Below are positions 16,351-22,930 of a stretch of DNA of 58,920 bases, piece after piece. The notes beneath the pieces are model-generated. The model ran no database searches. It was not told where the DNA came from and saw only the letters and a list, made by a program, of their open reading frames with translations. Position numbers and translations under genes: made by a program. Location of the stretch: positions 1-58,920 of IMG/VR virus record IMGVR_UViG_3300027782_000095. The stretch is one strand, 5' to 3'. Position 1 is the stretch's first letter, and each line of letters starts with the position of its first letter. The DNA comes from a virus.

Positions 16351-16555
16351 ATACGAGGCAAGTAGTTACTGCCTAATGTGCCTTACATGATGGGAAACAG
16401 CTTGACAACTGTATAGGTTTGCTCGTATAACAAAGTTATACCAAGATGATAACTTTAACTACAATCTATTCCTAACCTCTACCTGTGAAGAACTAGATGA
16501 GGGACAGCCACAACACTTGTAAGCTGGATAAAACAGAGTGTCACTTTTTATTATT
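16351..16555 (+). ncRNA. Candidate structured RNA 2 (~205 nt)
   Basis: ATACGAG (16351-16357) pairs with CTCGTAT (16422-16428) and encloses three small hairpins: GGCAAGTA/TACTGCC, ATGT/ACAT and ACAG/CTGT, a cloverleaf-like layout without a T-loop. A perfect hairpin AAAGTTAT/ATAACTTT follows (16432-16456), then CCTC/GAGG pairing. The end is a hairpin ACACTTGT/ACAGAGTGT running into CACTTTTTATT, which looks like a terminator. No coding frame of note crosses the stretch. The identity is unknown. Confidence 0.5.
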
Positions 16556-16577
16556 TAAACAATTAAAATTTATAAAC

Positions 16578-16730
16578 GTGAAAAAATTAGAAACATTATT
16601 AGCAGGAATAATAGTAGGTGGATTTATATGCATGCTATTGTTTGCAATGACGTCTTGTAGAACAGGATATGGCTGTAAAGGAAATCAAAGCTGGGGTAAG
16701 ATGGAAAGACGTATTAACTCACCTTATTAA
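16578..16730 (+). CDS. Tiny lipoprotein, GTG start
   Basis: A 50-residue protein beginning (V)KKLETLLAGIIVGGFICML with GTG at 16578, placed after AAATTTATAAAC. A longer ATG start at 16497 would lie inside the structured spacer. The signal is followed by FAMTSCRTGYGC, giving lipobox Cys27, and a short basic, Gly/Asn-rich mature part. It is the third small lipoprotein in 2 kb. Confidence 0.55.
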   Translation: MKKLETLLAGIIVGGFICMLLFAMTSCRTGYGCKGNQSWGKMERRINSPY

Positions 16731-16739
16731 ACTACTATT

Positions 16740-16898
16740 ATGATAAATTTAGTAAAAGAACCAATGCCAATAAAAATAGAGGCAGATGGTAAGAAATTAT
16801 GGATTGTTCCATCTAATAAAGATGGAGTGGATTATAAAATATGGGCACAATCTTATGCTGAGGCATTACAATTGCTACCCATGATTGAATCATTCTAA
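16740..16898 (+). CDS. Hypothetical 52-residue protein
   Basis: The frame encodes MINLVKEPMPIKIEADGKKL and continues with WIVPSNKDGVDYKIWAQSYA, ending LLPMIESF. It is a compact strand-strand-helix pattern with no signal sequence. It starts nine bases after the lipoprotein stop. Function unknown. Confidence 0.55.
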   Translation: MINLVKEPMPIKIEADGKKLWIVPSNKDGVDYKIWAQSYAEALQLLPMIESF

Positions 16899-16903
16899 AT
16901 ATT

Positions 16904-17086
16904 ATGAAAATCATGATTTACATTAAAACATTTTTATTTGGTATTAGAGCTCAAGGAGAAAAACTTCCTGAGCCTAAACTACGACCAGAAAGACCATATG
17001 ATGCACTAGATTGTACTAAATGGTGTCAAGAATTCAAATTTGGTAATAAATATGGGCATAGAGGCTCATTCTATAAAAGAAGGTGA
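16904..17086 (+). CDS. Hypothetical basic protein
   Basis: A 60-residue protein, MKIMIYIKTFLFGIRAQGEK at the start and basic, with CTKWCQEFKFGN containing a CxxxC pair. It is five bases downstream of the previous gene, so the three genes from 16578 form one small cluster ending at the next structured spacer. Confidence 0.5.
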   Translation: MKIMIYIKTFLFGIRAQGEKLPEPKLRPERPYDALDCTKWCQEFKFGNKYGHRGSFYKRR

Positions 17087-17369
17087 GGCTAGCACAAGCT
17101 AGTACCTATGATGTGTCATTACATCTATAGGATTTAGGGGCACGTTCTTGCCCTAACCAATCCAACTCAGGATACTGATCAACCATGAACGTGTGTATAG
17201 ACGAGAATCTATTCTAATCAGGGATGAAAAAATAACCTGTAATTGTGATCAGCCTATTACACCCTTGTTACGTTAGGACTTTGTCCTGTATCTACCATAT
17301 GTAGAGCTATTGCAGCTGCTACAATGACTAGTAGTGATACACCCAGGGTGGGTGAAGCCCTGTTTTTTT
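17087..17369 (+). ncRNA. Candidate structured RNA 3 (~285 nt)
   Basis: No gene lies here, but a chain of strong hairpins does. CTAG-CACAAG-CTAG comes first. Next is CCTATGATGT/ACATC-T-ATAGG, 10 bp with one bulge. GGATT/AATCC encloses TTAGGGGCA/TGCCCTAA. CTGATCA/TGATCAG encloses an AGAA/TTCT hairpin. AGGAC-TTT-GTCCT and GTAGAGC/GCTGCTAC follow, and the stretch ends in an intrinsic terminator. This density is far above that of ordinary spacers in the window. A stand-alone small RNA is the simplest reading; family and partner are unknown. Confidence 0.55.
17344..17369 (+). terminator. Intrinsic terminator
   Basis: CAGGG (17344-17348) pairs with CCCTG (17358-17362) around TGGGTGAAG and is followed by seven T residues. 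It ends the structured RNA region just before the next gene. Confidence 0.75.
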
Positions 17370-17381
17370 AAATCTTTTATT

Positions 17382-17624
17382 ATGGATAATTGTAAAGAAT
17401 GTTTACAACTAGAAACTATGTTTGATACAATAGGTAAAACATATTATAGAATGGATGAAGAAAAAGTTTTGTGTTATAGACATTGGCATCAAGGAAATAG
17501 ACCTAAATTTGTACATAAAGGAGACTATTATGAAATATTTTCTAATCAATCAATAGCAAAAGCTAAAGGTATAAACAAAGATGAAAAATTTAAGGCTCCA
17601 AAGAGGATTTGGTATGGTATCTAA
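17382..17624 (+). CDS. Putative small zinc-binding protein
   Basis: An 80-residue protein starting MDNCKECLQLETMFDTIGKT. CKEC and CYRHWH give a possible C2-CH/H2 zinc site. The ATG at 17382 follows a T-rich terminator tail and is preferred to an upstream ATG inside the terminator. The last 44 nt overlap the next gene in another frame. Zinc binding is inferred only from spacing. Confidence 0.55.
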   Translation: MDNCKECLQLETMFDTIGKTYYRMDEEKVLCYRHWHQGNRPKFVHKGDYYEIFSNQSIAKAKGINKDEKFKAPKRIWYGI

Positions 17625-17862
17625 TACTGTTATTAGAGATCCTGATATTTCTTTAAGAGATAAAGCTATTTATGCTCATTTATGTTCTTATGCAGATGGT
17701 AAAACTAATGAACTCACTGTAGGTATTGACAGAATTGCTTCTGAATGTGGTGTAGACCACTCTACAGTGAAACGAAGTATTAAAACACTCATAGATAAGA
17801 AAGTGCTTACAAGAATTAAAAGAGGAATGAATGTTACATCAATAACAATTTTATTAAAATAA
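17581..17862 (+). CDS. Winged-helix protein (HTH_36-like)
   Basis: A 93-residue protein with the pattern GFGMVSNTVIRDPDISLRDKA, AIYAHLCSYAD and LTVGIDRIASECGVDHSTVKRSIKTLIDKKVL, which is the helix-turn-helix and wing of HTH_36 proteins, found in replication initiators and phage regulators. Cys and basic residues in the recognition helix face DNA in this family. It precedes the tmRNA region and could control this arm; that link is a guess. Confidence 0.72.
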   Translation: MKNLRLQRGFGMVSNTVIRDPDISLRDKAIYAHLCSYADGKTNELTVGIDRIASECGVDHSTVKRSIKTLIDKKVLTRIKRGMNVTSITILLK

Positions 17863-18013
17863 TTAGTACGATTAAGAGTGCCATACTAGTACAGAAGTGA
17901 GAAGCAAGTACGTACTGTTTATATGTGACTGTTCCCTGCATTGCTAGGACGTTCAGCTTATAACTTAAGGTCAGAGCATTCTCTAAATTAGAAAATATGT
18001 CCTCTTAATGTAC
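17863..18013 (+). other. Spacer upstream of the tmRNA promoter
   Basis: This 150-nt stretch has no credible frame. It holds GTAC-centred dyads (AGTAC and GTACGTACTG) and a T/A-rich 3' end. The AAGCAAGTACGTACTG segment resembles the GGCAAGTAGTTACTG of structured RNA 2. No terminator was identified. Confidence 0.35.
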
Positions 18014-18021
18014 TATATTTG
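18014..18021 (+). promoter_or_regulatory. Candidate -7 element for the tmRNA
   Basis: TATATTTG matches the Bacteroidota -7 consensus TAnnTTTG. A clear TTTG at the usual -33 distance is missing. Transcription would begin near 18028, about 85 nt before the mature tmRNA 5' end, so a leader would need processing. Confidence 0.45.
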
Positions 18022-18030
18022 TAAAAATAT

Positions 18031-18107
18031 TTAGCTAAGTAGCTCCAACATAATAGAGCCCTTACTTGTAGTAGGGAGCGTATGGGAGAATGACCCATCT
18101 TAGTTAA
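18031..18107 (+). ncRNA. Structured leader before the tmRNA
   Basis: A nested fold fills the gap between the promoter candidate and the tmRNA. Outer CTAAG/CTTAG encloses GCTCC/GGAGC, which in turn holds CCCTTACT/AGTAGGG, and beside it ATGGG-AGAATGA-CCCAT. It may be a processed 5' leader or a separate small RNA. Confidence 0.45.
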
Positions 18108-18112
18108 TTTAT

Positions 18113-18599
18113 GGGCCTGCCTGGTTTTGACAGCAACAAGCAGGTAGTATCACACGCAAGGCGTAGTCAGTAGCCAAACAAACTGATTAACACTTAAAGG
18201 ACAACACAACAGTTGAACTTTCTGATATGACCTTTGATAGCTTAATGGCTTTCATTGGTGCTGACGAAGCTATTGCAGCCTAGTCTCAGACGAGTAGTTA
18301 TACTTTGGAACAGAAAATAGCAAGCGTAAAGACATAGGGTCTTCCTGTGACACTGACCATCCAAGACTATATGATGTAAAAAGAAAGCACAGTCCCAAAT
18401 TTCCTGGATTATTAGGACGTTAAAAACATTAGAAGCCAGGTGGTGGAATCTAACCTATGAGTTAGCCCTATTAGGGTGCAAAAGTCAGCTTAAACACTGA
18501 CTTTAGTACATGAGTTGTCAGCTCATACCTTGACTAAGCGTGTAAAAATGGTATTATTGGCAAATTGTTTGGACAGGGGTTCGAATCCCCTCAGGTCCA
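18113..18599 (+). ncRNA. ssrA: Transfer-messenger RNA (tmRNA)
   Basis: The 5' end GGGCCTG (18113-18119) pairs with CAGGTCC (18592-18598) as a seven-pair acceptor stem with one G-T pair; A18599 is the discriminator and CCA is not encoded. The T-arm AGGGGTTCGAATCCCCT (18575-18591) is canonical and the 5' side CTGGTTTTGACAGC matches the tmRNA D-domain signature. The 470-nt interior encodes a tag frame ending TAG at 18281-18283 and holds several hairpins consistent with pseudoknots. tmRNA with SmpB frees stalled ribosomes and marks proteins for proteolysis. No phage smpB is seen, so host SmpB would be used. At about 487 nt it is long for the family. Confidence 0.9.
18200..18283 (+). other. tmRNA tag-peptide reading frame
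   Basis: In the only frame ending at a plausible tag stop, the codons from GAC at 18200 read DNTTVELSDMTFDSLMAFIG then ADEAIAA and TAG. An in-frame TAA at 18188 limits the start, so the tag has at most 30 codons; the usual added Ala comes first. The end IAA resembles the xAA that ClpXP recognises. The exact resume codon is inferred. Confidence 0.7.
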
Positions 18600-18657
18600 C
18601 TGATCGAAAGATTAAGGGAAAACTAAAGGGTTTTTCATAGGATTTGGATTGATAACG

Positions 18658-18683
18658 CCCTTCGTTTCTACGAGGGGTTTTTT
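18658..18683 (+). terminator. Intrinsic terminator after the tmRNA
   Basis: CCCTTCGT (18658-18665) pairs with ACGAGGGG (18670-18677) with one wobble pair around a TTCT loop and is followed by six T residues. Confidence 0.82.
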
Positions 18684-18734
18684 ATATCTTATTTGCCAGC
18701 TTAAACCTGATTTTAAACCTATAAAACATAATAA

Positions 18735-19082
18735 ATGACAATGTACAGAGTAATAAATACTTTTGATTCTAAGAGTGAAAATAAAGAAGTGCATGAATAT
18801 ACTATCATGCAGTATACAAATGACAATGGTCATGAAGTGACAGCTCTTCACAGAAGTCATGATGACTGCTGGTCTGAAAATAACAGAGGTAAAGAAGTAA
18901 TTAAAGTTATAGACACAGGAGACATGGTTATATTTCCTAAAAAAGAATTTGCAGGAGATGTTGATTATGATAAATTAGCAGAATTATACATTCTATTACA
19001 TTTTATAAATAAAACAGAACGTATGCCTATGTACGAAGGTAAAATAGAAGAAATTATACCAACAAAAACTATTGAAATATGA
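18735..19082 (+). CDS. Hypothetical protein
   Basis: A 115-residue protein beginning MTMYRVINTFDSKSENKEVH with a beta-rich first half (HEYTIMQYTNDNGHEVTAL) and a helical C-terminus. It is the first gene of a long rightward run and overlaps the next gene by 4 nt (ATGA). No family is recognised. Confidence 0.58.
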   Translation: MTMYRVINTFDSKSENKEVHEYTIMQYTNDNGHEVTALHRSHDDCWSENNRGKEVIKVIDTGDMVIFPKKEFAGDVDYDKLAELYILLHFINKTERMPMYEGKIEEIIPTKTIEI

Positions 19083-19633
19083 GTCCAGAAAAGTATCAAG
19101 AAGTTAAAGAAATTTATATAGACCATATACAAGGGTATATGAAAGAAGTGGGTAATTTATTTCCACACATTACAATATTTGCTGAACATAAGAATAAAAA
19201 AGAAAATGATAAACCAGCTATTATTCATATTCCTATAGATGATCAATATATGGAATCAGATGAAACAAAAGATGAATTTATTAATAACGTGGTACCTGAT
19301 GTGTTTAAAACAATTAAAAATGATTTTATTCCTTCAGCTGTAGTGTGGGGAACAGAAGCATGGGTGAGAACTGTTCATAAAGAAGAAGTGATAAATGATG
19401 AAATAGGTGACTATAAGAAAATACCAATTAAAAAAGAAGTGGTATTTGTTTCTATAGAAACTAAAGATCATCAAGAAAGCATTATTTATGACATTAAAAG
19501 AAAAGGTAAACAAGTAAACTCTGATGGAGATTTATCAGATATTATTGAACTTATTGAAGCTGATGAATCTGGTAGTATGAATAATACTAGTGGTAGATTT
19601 TCAGGTTTATTTAAATTATTAGAAAATGCTTAA
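19079..19633 (+). CDS. Hypothetical protein
   Basis: A 184-residue acidic protein beginning MSPEKYQEVKEIYIDHIQGY with a helical start and an alternating strand core (PHITIFAEHKNKKENDKPAI, IKKEVVFVSIETKDHQ). The Ser/Gly-rich SGSMNNTSGRFSGLF is near the end. It overlaps both neighbours by a few bases. Function unknown. Confidence 0.58.
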   Translation: MSPEKYQEVKEIYIDHIQGYMKEVGNLFPHITIFAEHKNKKENDKPAIIHIPIDDQYMESDETKDEFINNVVPDVFKTIKNDFIPSAVVWGTEAWVRTVHKEEVINDEIGDYKKIPIKKEVVFVSIETKDHQESIIYDIKRKGKQVNSDGDLSDIIELIEADESGSMNNTSGRFSGLFKLLENA

Positions 19634-19793
19634 ATTTATAAAAAACTTATTTAATTTCTCAAAAACTAAACAATTAGAAGAAGAAGTGACAGCTTTAAAA
19701 GCAAAACTTGTAGAGAAACAAGAACAAATAAATCGCACCAATTCTTACTATAAAAAAGTTATTAGAGAGATTAAAAAGGCAAAGAGTAAGTAG
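19626..19793 (+). CDS. Small coiled-coil protein
   Basis: A 55-residue protein, MLKFIKNLFNFSKTKQLEEE at the start, then a heptad-like Leu pattern (VTALKAKLVEKQEQINRTNS) and basic end KKAKSK. The short hydrophobic N-terminus plus coiled coil suggests a membrane-tethered helix. It overlaps the previous gene by 8 nt. Its TAG stop is the first codon of the 20-nt repeat. Confidence 0.5.
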   Translation: MLKFIKNLFNFSKTKQLEEEVTALKAKLVEKQEQINRTNSYYKKVIREIKKAKSK

Positions 19794-19810
19794 TTATAGC
19801 TCTATTATCC
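19791..19810 (+). repeat. 20-nt exact repeat, copy 2
   Basis: TAGTTATAGCTCTATTATCC starts at the stop codon of the coiled-coil gene and lies about 70 nt before the next start, the same arrangement as the copy at 2595-2614 on the minus strand. Confidence 0.6.
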
Positions 19811-19881
19811 TAGTAATTATATAATTATGTATATTATTTAAATTATAAACAATATATTTATAGTATTAAATTATATACAAA

Positions 19882-20142
19882 GTGTTATATCAATTACCAA
19901 ATGGTAAAGTTATTGAGATTAGTACAGAGCAATTCATTGATATGACTGATGAAGAACTTGAGTATCTTATTGCCTATAATTATGGAGAAGTACAAGAAAA
20001 TCCATGGTTTGGCTCAATTCTCACTAAGCAGCCACCTGCACTGTTAGAAGATGTTCAGGATCTTCCACCAGATTTAACTCAAATTCCTGTAAACGACAAA
20101 ATAAATTTCTTAGACATTGATTATAATGTTGAAGAAGATTAA
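19882..20142 (+). CDS. Conserved-type acidic protein, GTG start
   Basis: An 86-residue acidic protein (M)LYQLPNGKVIEISTEQFIDM, followed by a TDEELEYLIAYNYGEVQENPW segment and an acidic C-terminus. The GTG at 19882 is the only start that keeps the well-formed N-terminal strand. A terminator follows directly, so it ends a unit. The pattern looks conserved among crAss-like phages, but the function is unknown. Confidence 0.65.
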   Translation: MLYQLPNGKVIEISTEQFIDMTDEELEYLIAYNYGEVQENPWFGSILTKQPPALLEDVQDLPPDLTQIPVNDKINFLDIDYNVEED

Positions 20143-20152
20143 AAAACACTAG

Positions 20153-20174
20153 CCCCTCTATCGAGGGGTTTTTT
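20153..20174 (+). terminator. Intrinsic terminator
   Basis: CCCCTC (20153-20158), TATC loop and GAGGGG (20163-20168) are followed by six T residues. Confidence 0.87.
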
Positions 20175-20190
20175 ATTTAAATTAAATTTT

Positions 20191-20673
20191 ATGACTCCAA
20201 AAGTAAGAGTAACAGCAGATGACAATGGAAATGTAATTGGCATCTTTAAAAACAATCCAGAGTATGGATACATTCGTGTTGAACAAGCATCTCCAGTAAT
20301 CAGTGATACAGGCTGGTTAAGAGTGAGTAGAAGATCTAGCTTTATTAAAGGTAAAGTAGATCAGTTACAAGCTTGTAATTATTCTAATGGACAAGAACTT
20401 GCTGGTAAGATTGTAGTGATTGAATCACTCGTTCCATTTAATATGGATAATCCAGATCGTGATCTTAAGATCGCAGGTGATACAGGTGTGATATGTCGCA
20501 TCAATGATCAACCAATTTATAGACAAGCATTTTATACAACAAATCCAAATGCAACAGATGACTTAATCTATCACACTAATGCAGATGAGATTAGAGAAGT
20601 ACAATCTGCTCAGCGTGAGATATCTAGTTTAAAAGCTAGTAAATCTAAAACTGAAGCAAGTTTAGATTTGTAG
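20191..20673 (+). CDS. Beta-rich conserved phage protein, single-gene unit
   Basis: A 160-residue protein beginning MTPKVRVTADDNGNVIGIFK with many strand-like segments (GYIRVEQASPVISD, AGKIVVIESLVPFN, DTGVICRINDQPIYRQAFYT) and a helical C-terminus (ADEIREVQSAQREISSLKAS). It is bracketed by terminators on both sides, so it is transcribed alone and probably well expressed. The strand pattern would fit an OB or barrel fold, but no family is certain. Confidence 0.65.
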   Translation: MTPKVRVTADDNGNVIGIFKNNPEYGYIRVEQASPVISDTGWLRVSRRSSFIKGKVDQLQACNYSNGQELAGKIVVIESLVPFNMDNPDRDLKIAGDTGVICRINDQPIYRQAFYTTNPNATDDLIYHTNADEIREVQSAQREISSLKASKSKTEASLDL

Positions 20674-20691
20674 TAGATTTATGATTTAACC

Positions 20692-20726
20692 AGGGGTGTC
20701 ACATAATGTGATGCCCCTTATTTTTT
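20692..20726 (+). terminator. Intrinsic terminator
   Basis: AGGGGTGTCACA (20692-20703) pairs with TGTGATGCCCCT (20707-20718), twelve pairs with two wobbles, followed by TATTTTTT. Confidence 0.85.
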
Positions 20727-20745
20727 ATATATAAACATTTACAAA

Positions 20746-21267
20746 ATGAATTTAAACAAAACAATCTCAGCAAACTCTAAAGGTATAACAATTAGCTTTG
20801 GAGATGTAAACAAACATCAATTTGTTTATTATAACAACACTAATGATGCTGTTAAAAAAATTCAATTAAATGGTACTGCAAAGTATCAAGCAATAGAGTA
20901 TGTACACTTTAATAAAGTACAACAATCTCTATATAATCAAGCTGTATATGGACTAAAATCATTTTCTAATGAAGCTATTATGGAAATGGAAAAAGATCAA
21001 ATAAGAAACATCAAAGAAATGCATAATAGAGCTATGTATATAATTAATGATTATAAGCAAGAAGTTTCTAATGCTAAAGTTGATACTTTTTTATCTAAGA
21101 TATTTCCAAATTCACCAATAGTAAAACAGATGCTTTGCATCAAAGGTACAGACCCATCAATTAAAGTACCTATTTCCTTAAAAGACTTAAAAATTACATC
21201 TACAATGCTTTCTAAAAAACTTGTAGAATGTAGTGTATTACCAAAAAACTTTTTTAATTTAGTTTAA
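20746..21267 (+). CDS. Hypothetical protein
   Basis: A 173-residue basic protein beginning MNLNKTISANSKGITISFGD. The N-terminal half is beta-rich with QFVYYNNTNDAVKK; a long helix (QIRNIKEMHNRAMYIINDYK) and a Lys-rich end follow. It abuts the HNH-type gene with a one-base overlap. No function can be assigned. Confidence 0.57.
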   Translation: MNLNKTISANSKGITISFGDVNKHQFVYYNNTNDAVKKIQLNGTAKYQAIEYVHFNKVQQSLYNQAVYGLKSFSNEAIMEMEKDQIRNIKEMHNRAMYIINDYKQEVSNAKVDTFLSKIFPNSPIVKQMLCIKGTDPSIKVPISLKDLKITSTMLSKKLVECSVLPKNFFNLV

Positions 21268-21659
21268 TGATAACACCTAAACTTAAAATATGTGCTGGAT
21301 GTGAAGAACTAAAACACATATGGAAATCACATGGTAAAGAAAAATACTGCAAACAATGCTGGTATACTATCGAGAAACCAAAGTCCATAAAGCCTGTATC
21401 TATCAAGATGCAGGCTACTATGGATGAATACACTAAGAAAAGAAAAGCTTATTTAGCATTGTTTTCAACATGTCAAGCTACATTAGTAGATTGTACAGGT
21501 GGAGCCACTGATGTCCATCATATGGAAGGTCGTGGAGAGAATCATAATAAAGTGAGCACTTGGTTAGCTGTATGTAGAAACTGTCACAGATGGATTGAAG
21601 AAAATCCAGCTGAAGCTAAAGAGCTTGGCTTTTCTAGGTCAAGACTTAACGAGTCATAA
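21267..21659 (+). CDS. HNH-like zinc protein
   Basis: A 130-residue protein. An N-terminal zinc ribbon (CAGCEELK, YCKQCW) is followed by a helix and then TDVHHMEGRGENHNKVSTWL plus VCRNCHRWIEENP, the HNH pattern of His-His, Asn and CxxCH. This fits an HNH nuclease of the DNA-nicking type, free-standing or part of recombination or packaging. One of the usual zinc Cys pairs may be supplied by the N-terminal ribbon. Confidence 0.7.
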   Translation: MITPKLKICAGCEELKHIWKSHGKEKYCKQCWYTIEKPKSIKPVSIKMQATMDEYTKKRKAYLALFSTCQATLVDCTGGATDVHHMEGRGENHNKVSTWLAVCRNCHRWIEENPAEAKELGFSRSRLNES

Positions 21660-21765
21660 AACACTCAAAATGTATGATATAATCATCATTAATGACCCAT
21701 TATGGGCTTAATGTTGGTTATAACCTACAAAAAGAACGTTATTGTAGAAAATAAACAACAAACTT

Positions 21766-22209
21766 ATGACATCAATAGAATGGTTAATAGACCAACTGAT
21801 ACCTGAAGATCAGCACGAAGGAATAATGGATATTATAGAAGATGCTAAAGAAATGCACAAGCAAGAGATAATAGATGCATACTCTCAATGTGGTAGAGAT
21901 AACTTTGAGCATATAAAAGTTATTAATAGGTCTGCTACTGAATACTATCAAGAAACATTTGGAAGTAAGGGAAGTGATGCTACAAAAGAAGAATCTAAAC
22001 AAGAAACACTTGAAGAATCTACTAATATAGATTTCAGTTTATTCAAAAAAGGTTTTTTTAAATGGCAACAAGAACAACAACTTCCCCAACAAGAAATATC
22101 AGATGAAGAAATAGAAGATGTTGCTTGGGAAAGATATACAGGAGACTCTGCAAAACTTGGATTTATTGAAGGCTGTAAATGGTATAGAGAACAATTAAAA
22201 CAACTATAA
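21766..22209 (+). CDS. Hypothetical acidic helical protein
   Basis: A 147-residue acidic, Gln/Glu-rich protein beginning MTSIEWLIDQLIPEDQHEGI. A start helix, a charged linker (KEESKQETLEESTN) and a C-terminal segment with WERYTGDSAKLGFIEGCKWY follow. The GF-EG-KWYR pattern is common in Bacteroidota phage proteins of unknown role. Confidence 0.6.
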   Translation: MTSIEWLIDQLIPEDQHEGIMDIIEDAKEMHKQEIIDAYSQCGRDNFEHIKVINRSATEYYQETFGSKGSDATKEESKQETLEESTNIDFSLFKKGFFKWQQEQQLPQQEISDEEIEDVAWERYTGDSAKLGFIEGCKWYREQLKQL

Positions 22210-22211
22210 CT

Positions 22212-22240
22212 TGGCAGTAAAATGAGTTTAGTGCCATTTT
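22212..22240 (+). terminator. Weak terminator candidate
   Basis: TGGCA (22212-22216) and TGCCA (22232-22236) form a short stem followed by TTTTAT. The long loop makes it doubtful. Confidence 0.35.
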
Positions 22241-22298
22241 ATAGAATATTTCCTATTAAAACATTAAAAAACATTAAAAACATAGAAAATTTTCCATT

Positions 22299-22502
22299 AT
22301 GGCATTAATTATTGACCCACCATCAGGATGGCAATATGGGTTTCCTAAACCTATTCCTGAAGATAGAAGATATGACTCTCTAACATGGCTGGTAGAACAA
22401 GGATATCCACAACATCTTATAGATGAACTAGGAGAACATTTCTATTGTAGATATTGGGAACAACCAGAAGATGGTGAAGAAGTTAAACAAGTATACCCAT
22501 GA
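22299..22502 (+). CDS. Hypothetical protein
   Basis: A 67-residue protein, MALIIDPPSGWQYGFPKPIP at the start, Pro- and Trp-rich with a central helix (DSLTWLVEQGYPQHLIDELG). It overlaps the next gene by 4 nt (ATGA). Similar small proteins occur in Bacteroidota phages without a known role. Confidence 0.58.
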   Translation: MALIIDPPSGWQYGFPKPIPEDRRYDSLTWLVEQGYPQHLIDELGEHFYCRYWEQPEDGEEVKQVYP

Positions 22503-22837
22503 GCTATGAAAAAGACACATTCTCTTTAGCTAAAGGCTTACATCACATCAACAGAGCTAAAATGTATTTTCAAGATGTGAGAATAGGCTGCACAGGAGAT
22601 TTAAAGAACACCTTTAATGGTTATATAAACAAATGTGATTTTATTCTTAACAACATCTTTGATAAGTTAGGAGAAGACACTCGTAAAGTATATAAAGAAG
22701 AATTATCAGATTCATTAGGACTTGATCACATTAACGATCAATTAATGAGATTAGATAATGATCAACGAACAGAGCTTGAAAACATCCTTGATAATATTGT
22801 TAAGGGTAAAAAAGTAAGCGTAACTGTTGAAGACTAA
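22499..22837 (+). CDS. Hypothetical helical protein
   Basis: A 112-residue, mainly helical protein beginning MSYEKDTFSLAKGLHHINRA, with GCTGDLKNTFNGYINKCDFI containing two Cys. It is translationally coupled to the gene before it and ends 33 nt before a strong terminator. Function unknown. Confidence 0.57.
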   Translation: MSYEKDTFSLAKGLHHINRAKMYFQDVRIGCTGDLKNTFNGYINKCDFILNNIFDKLGEDTRKVYKEELSDSLGLDHINDQLMRLDNDQRTELENILDNIVKGKKVSVTVED

Positions 22838-22870
22838 ATGTCCAGTTTATTGCACAAAAAACTTGACAAG

Positions 22871-22907
22871 AATGCATGAAATTTTAGGAAAAATTCATGC
22901 ATTTTTT
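22871..22907 (+). terminator. Intrinsic terminator
   Basis: AATGCATGAA (22871-22880) and TTCATGCATT (22894-22903) make a perfect 10-bp stem followed by a T run. Confidence 0.87.
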
Positions 22908-22930
22908 ATTAATAACTAATTGATAATCAA

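Noticed and set aside
16351-16428. Possible tRNA gene
   Set aside because: The 7-bp closing stem and three hairpins look like a cloverleaf, but there is no GTTCRA T-loop, no 7-nt anticodon loop and no D-loop GG. No other tRNA was seen either.
21671-21712. 13-codon frame in the gap at 21660-21765
   Set aside because: Too short to judge, no leader features, and codons could arise by chance.
22250-22290. Tandem AAAACATTAA-like repeats
   Set aside because: Three imperfect copies of an A-rich word in a start leader; low-complexity sequence without further sign of function.
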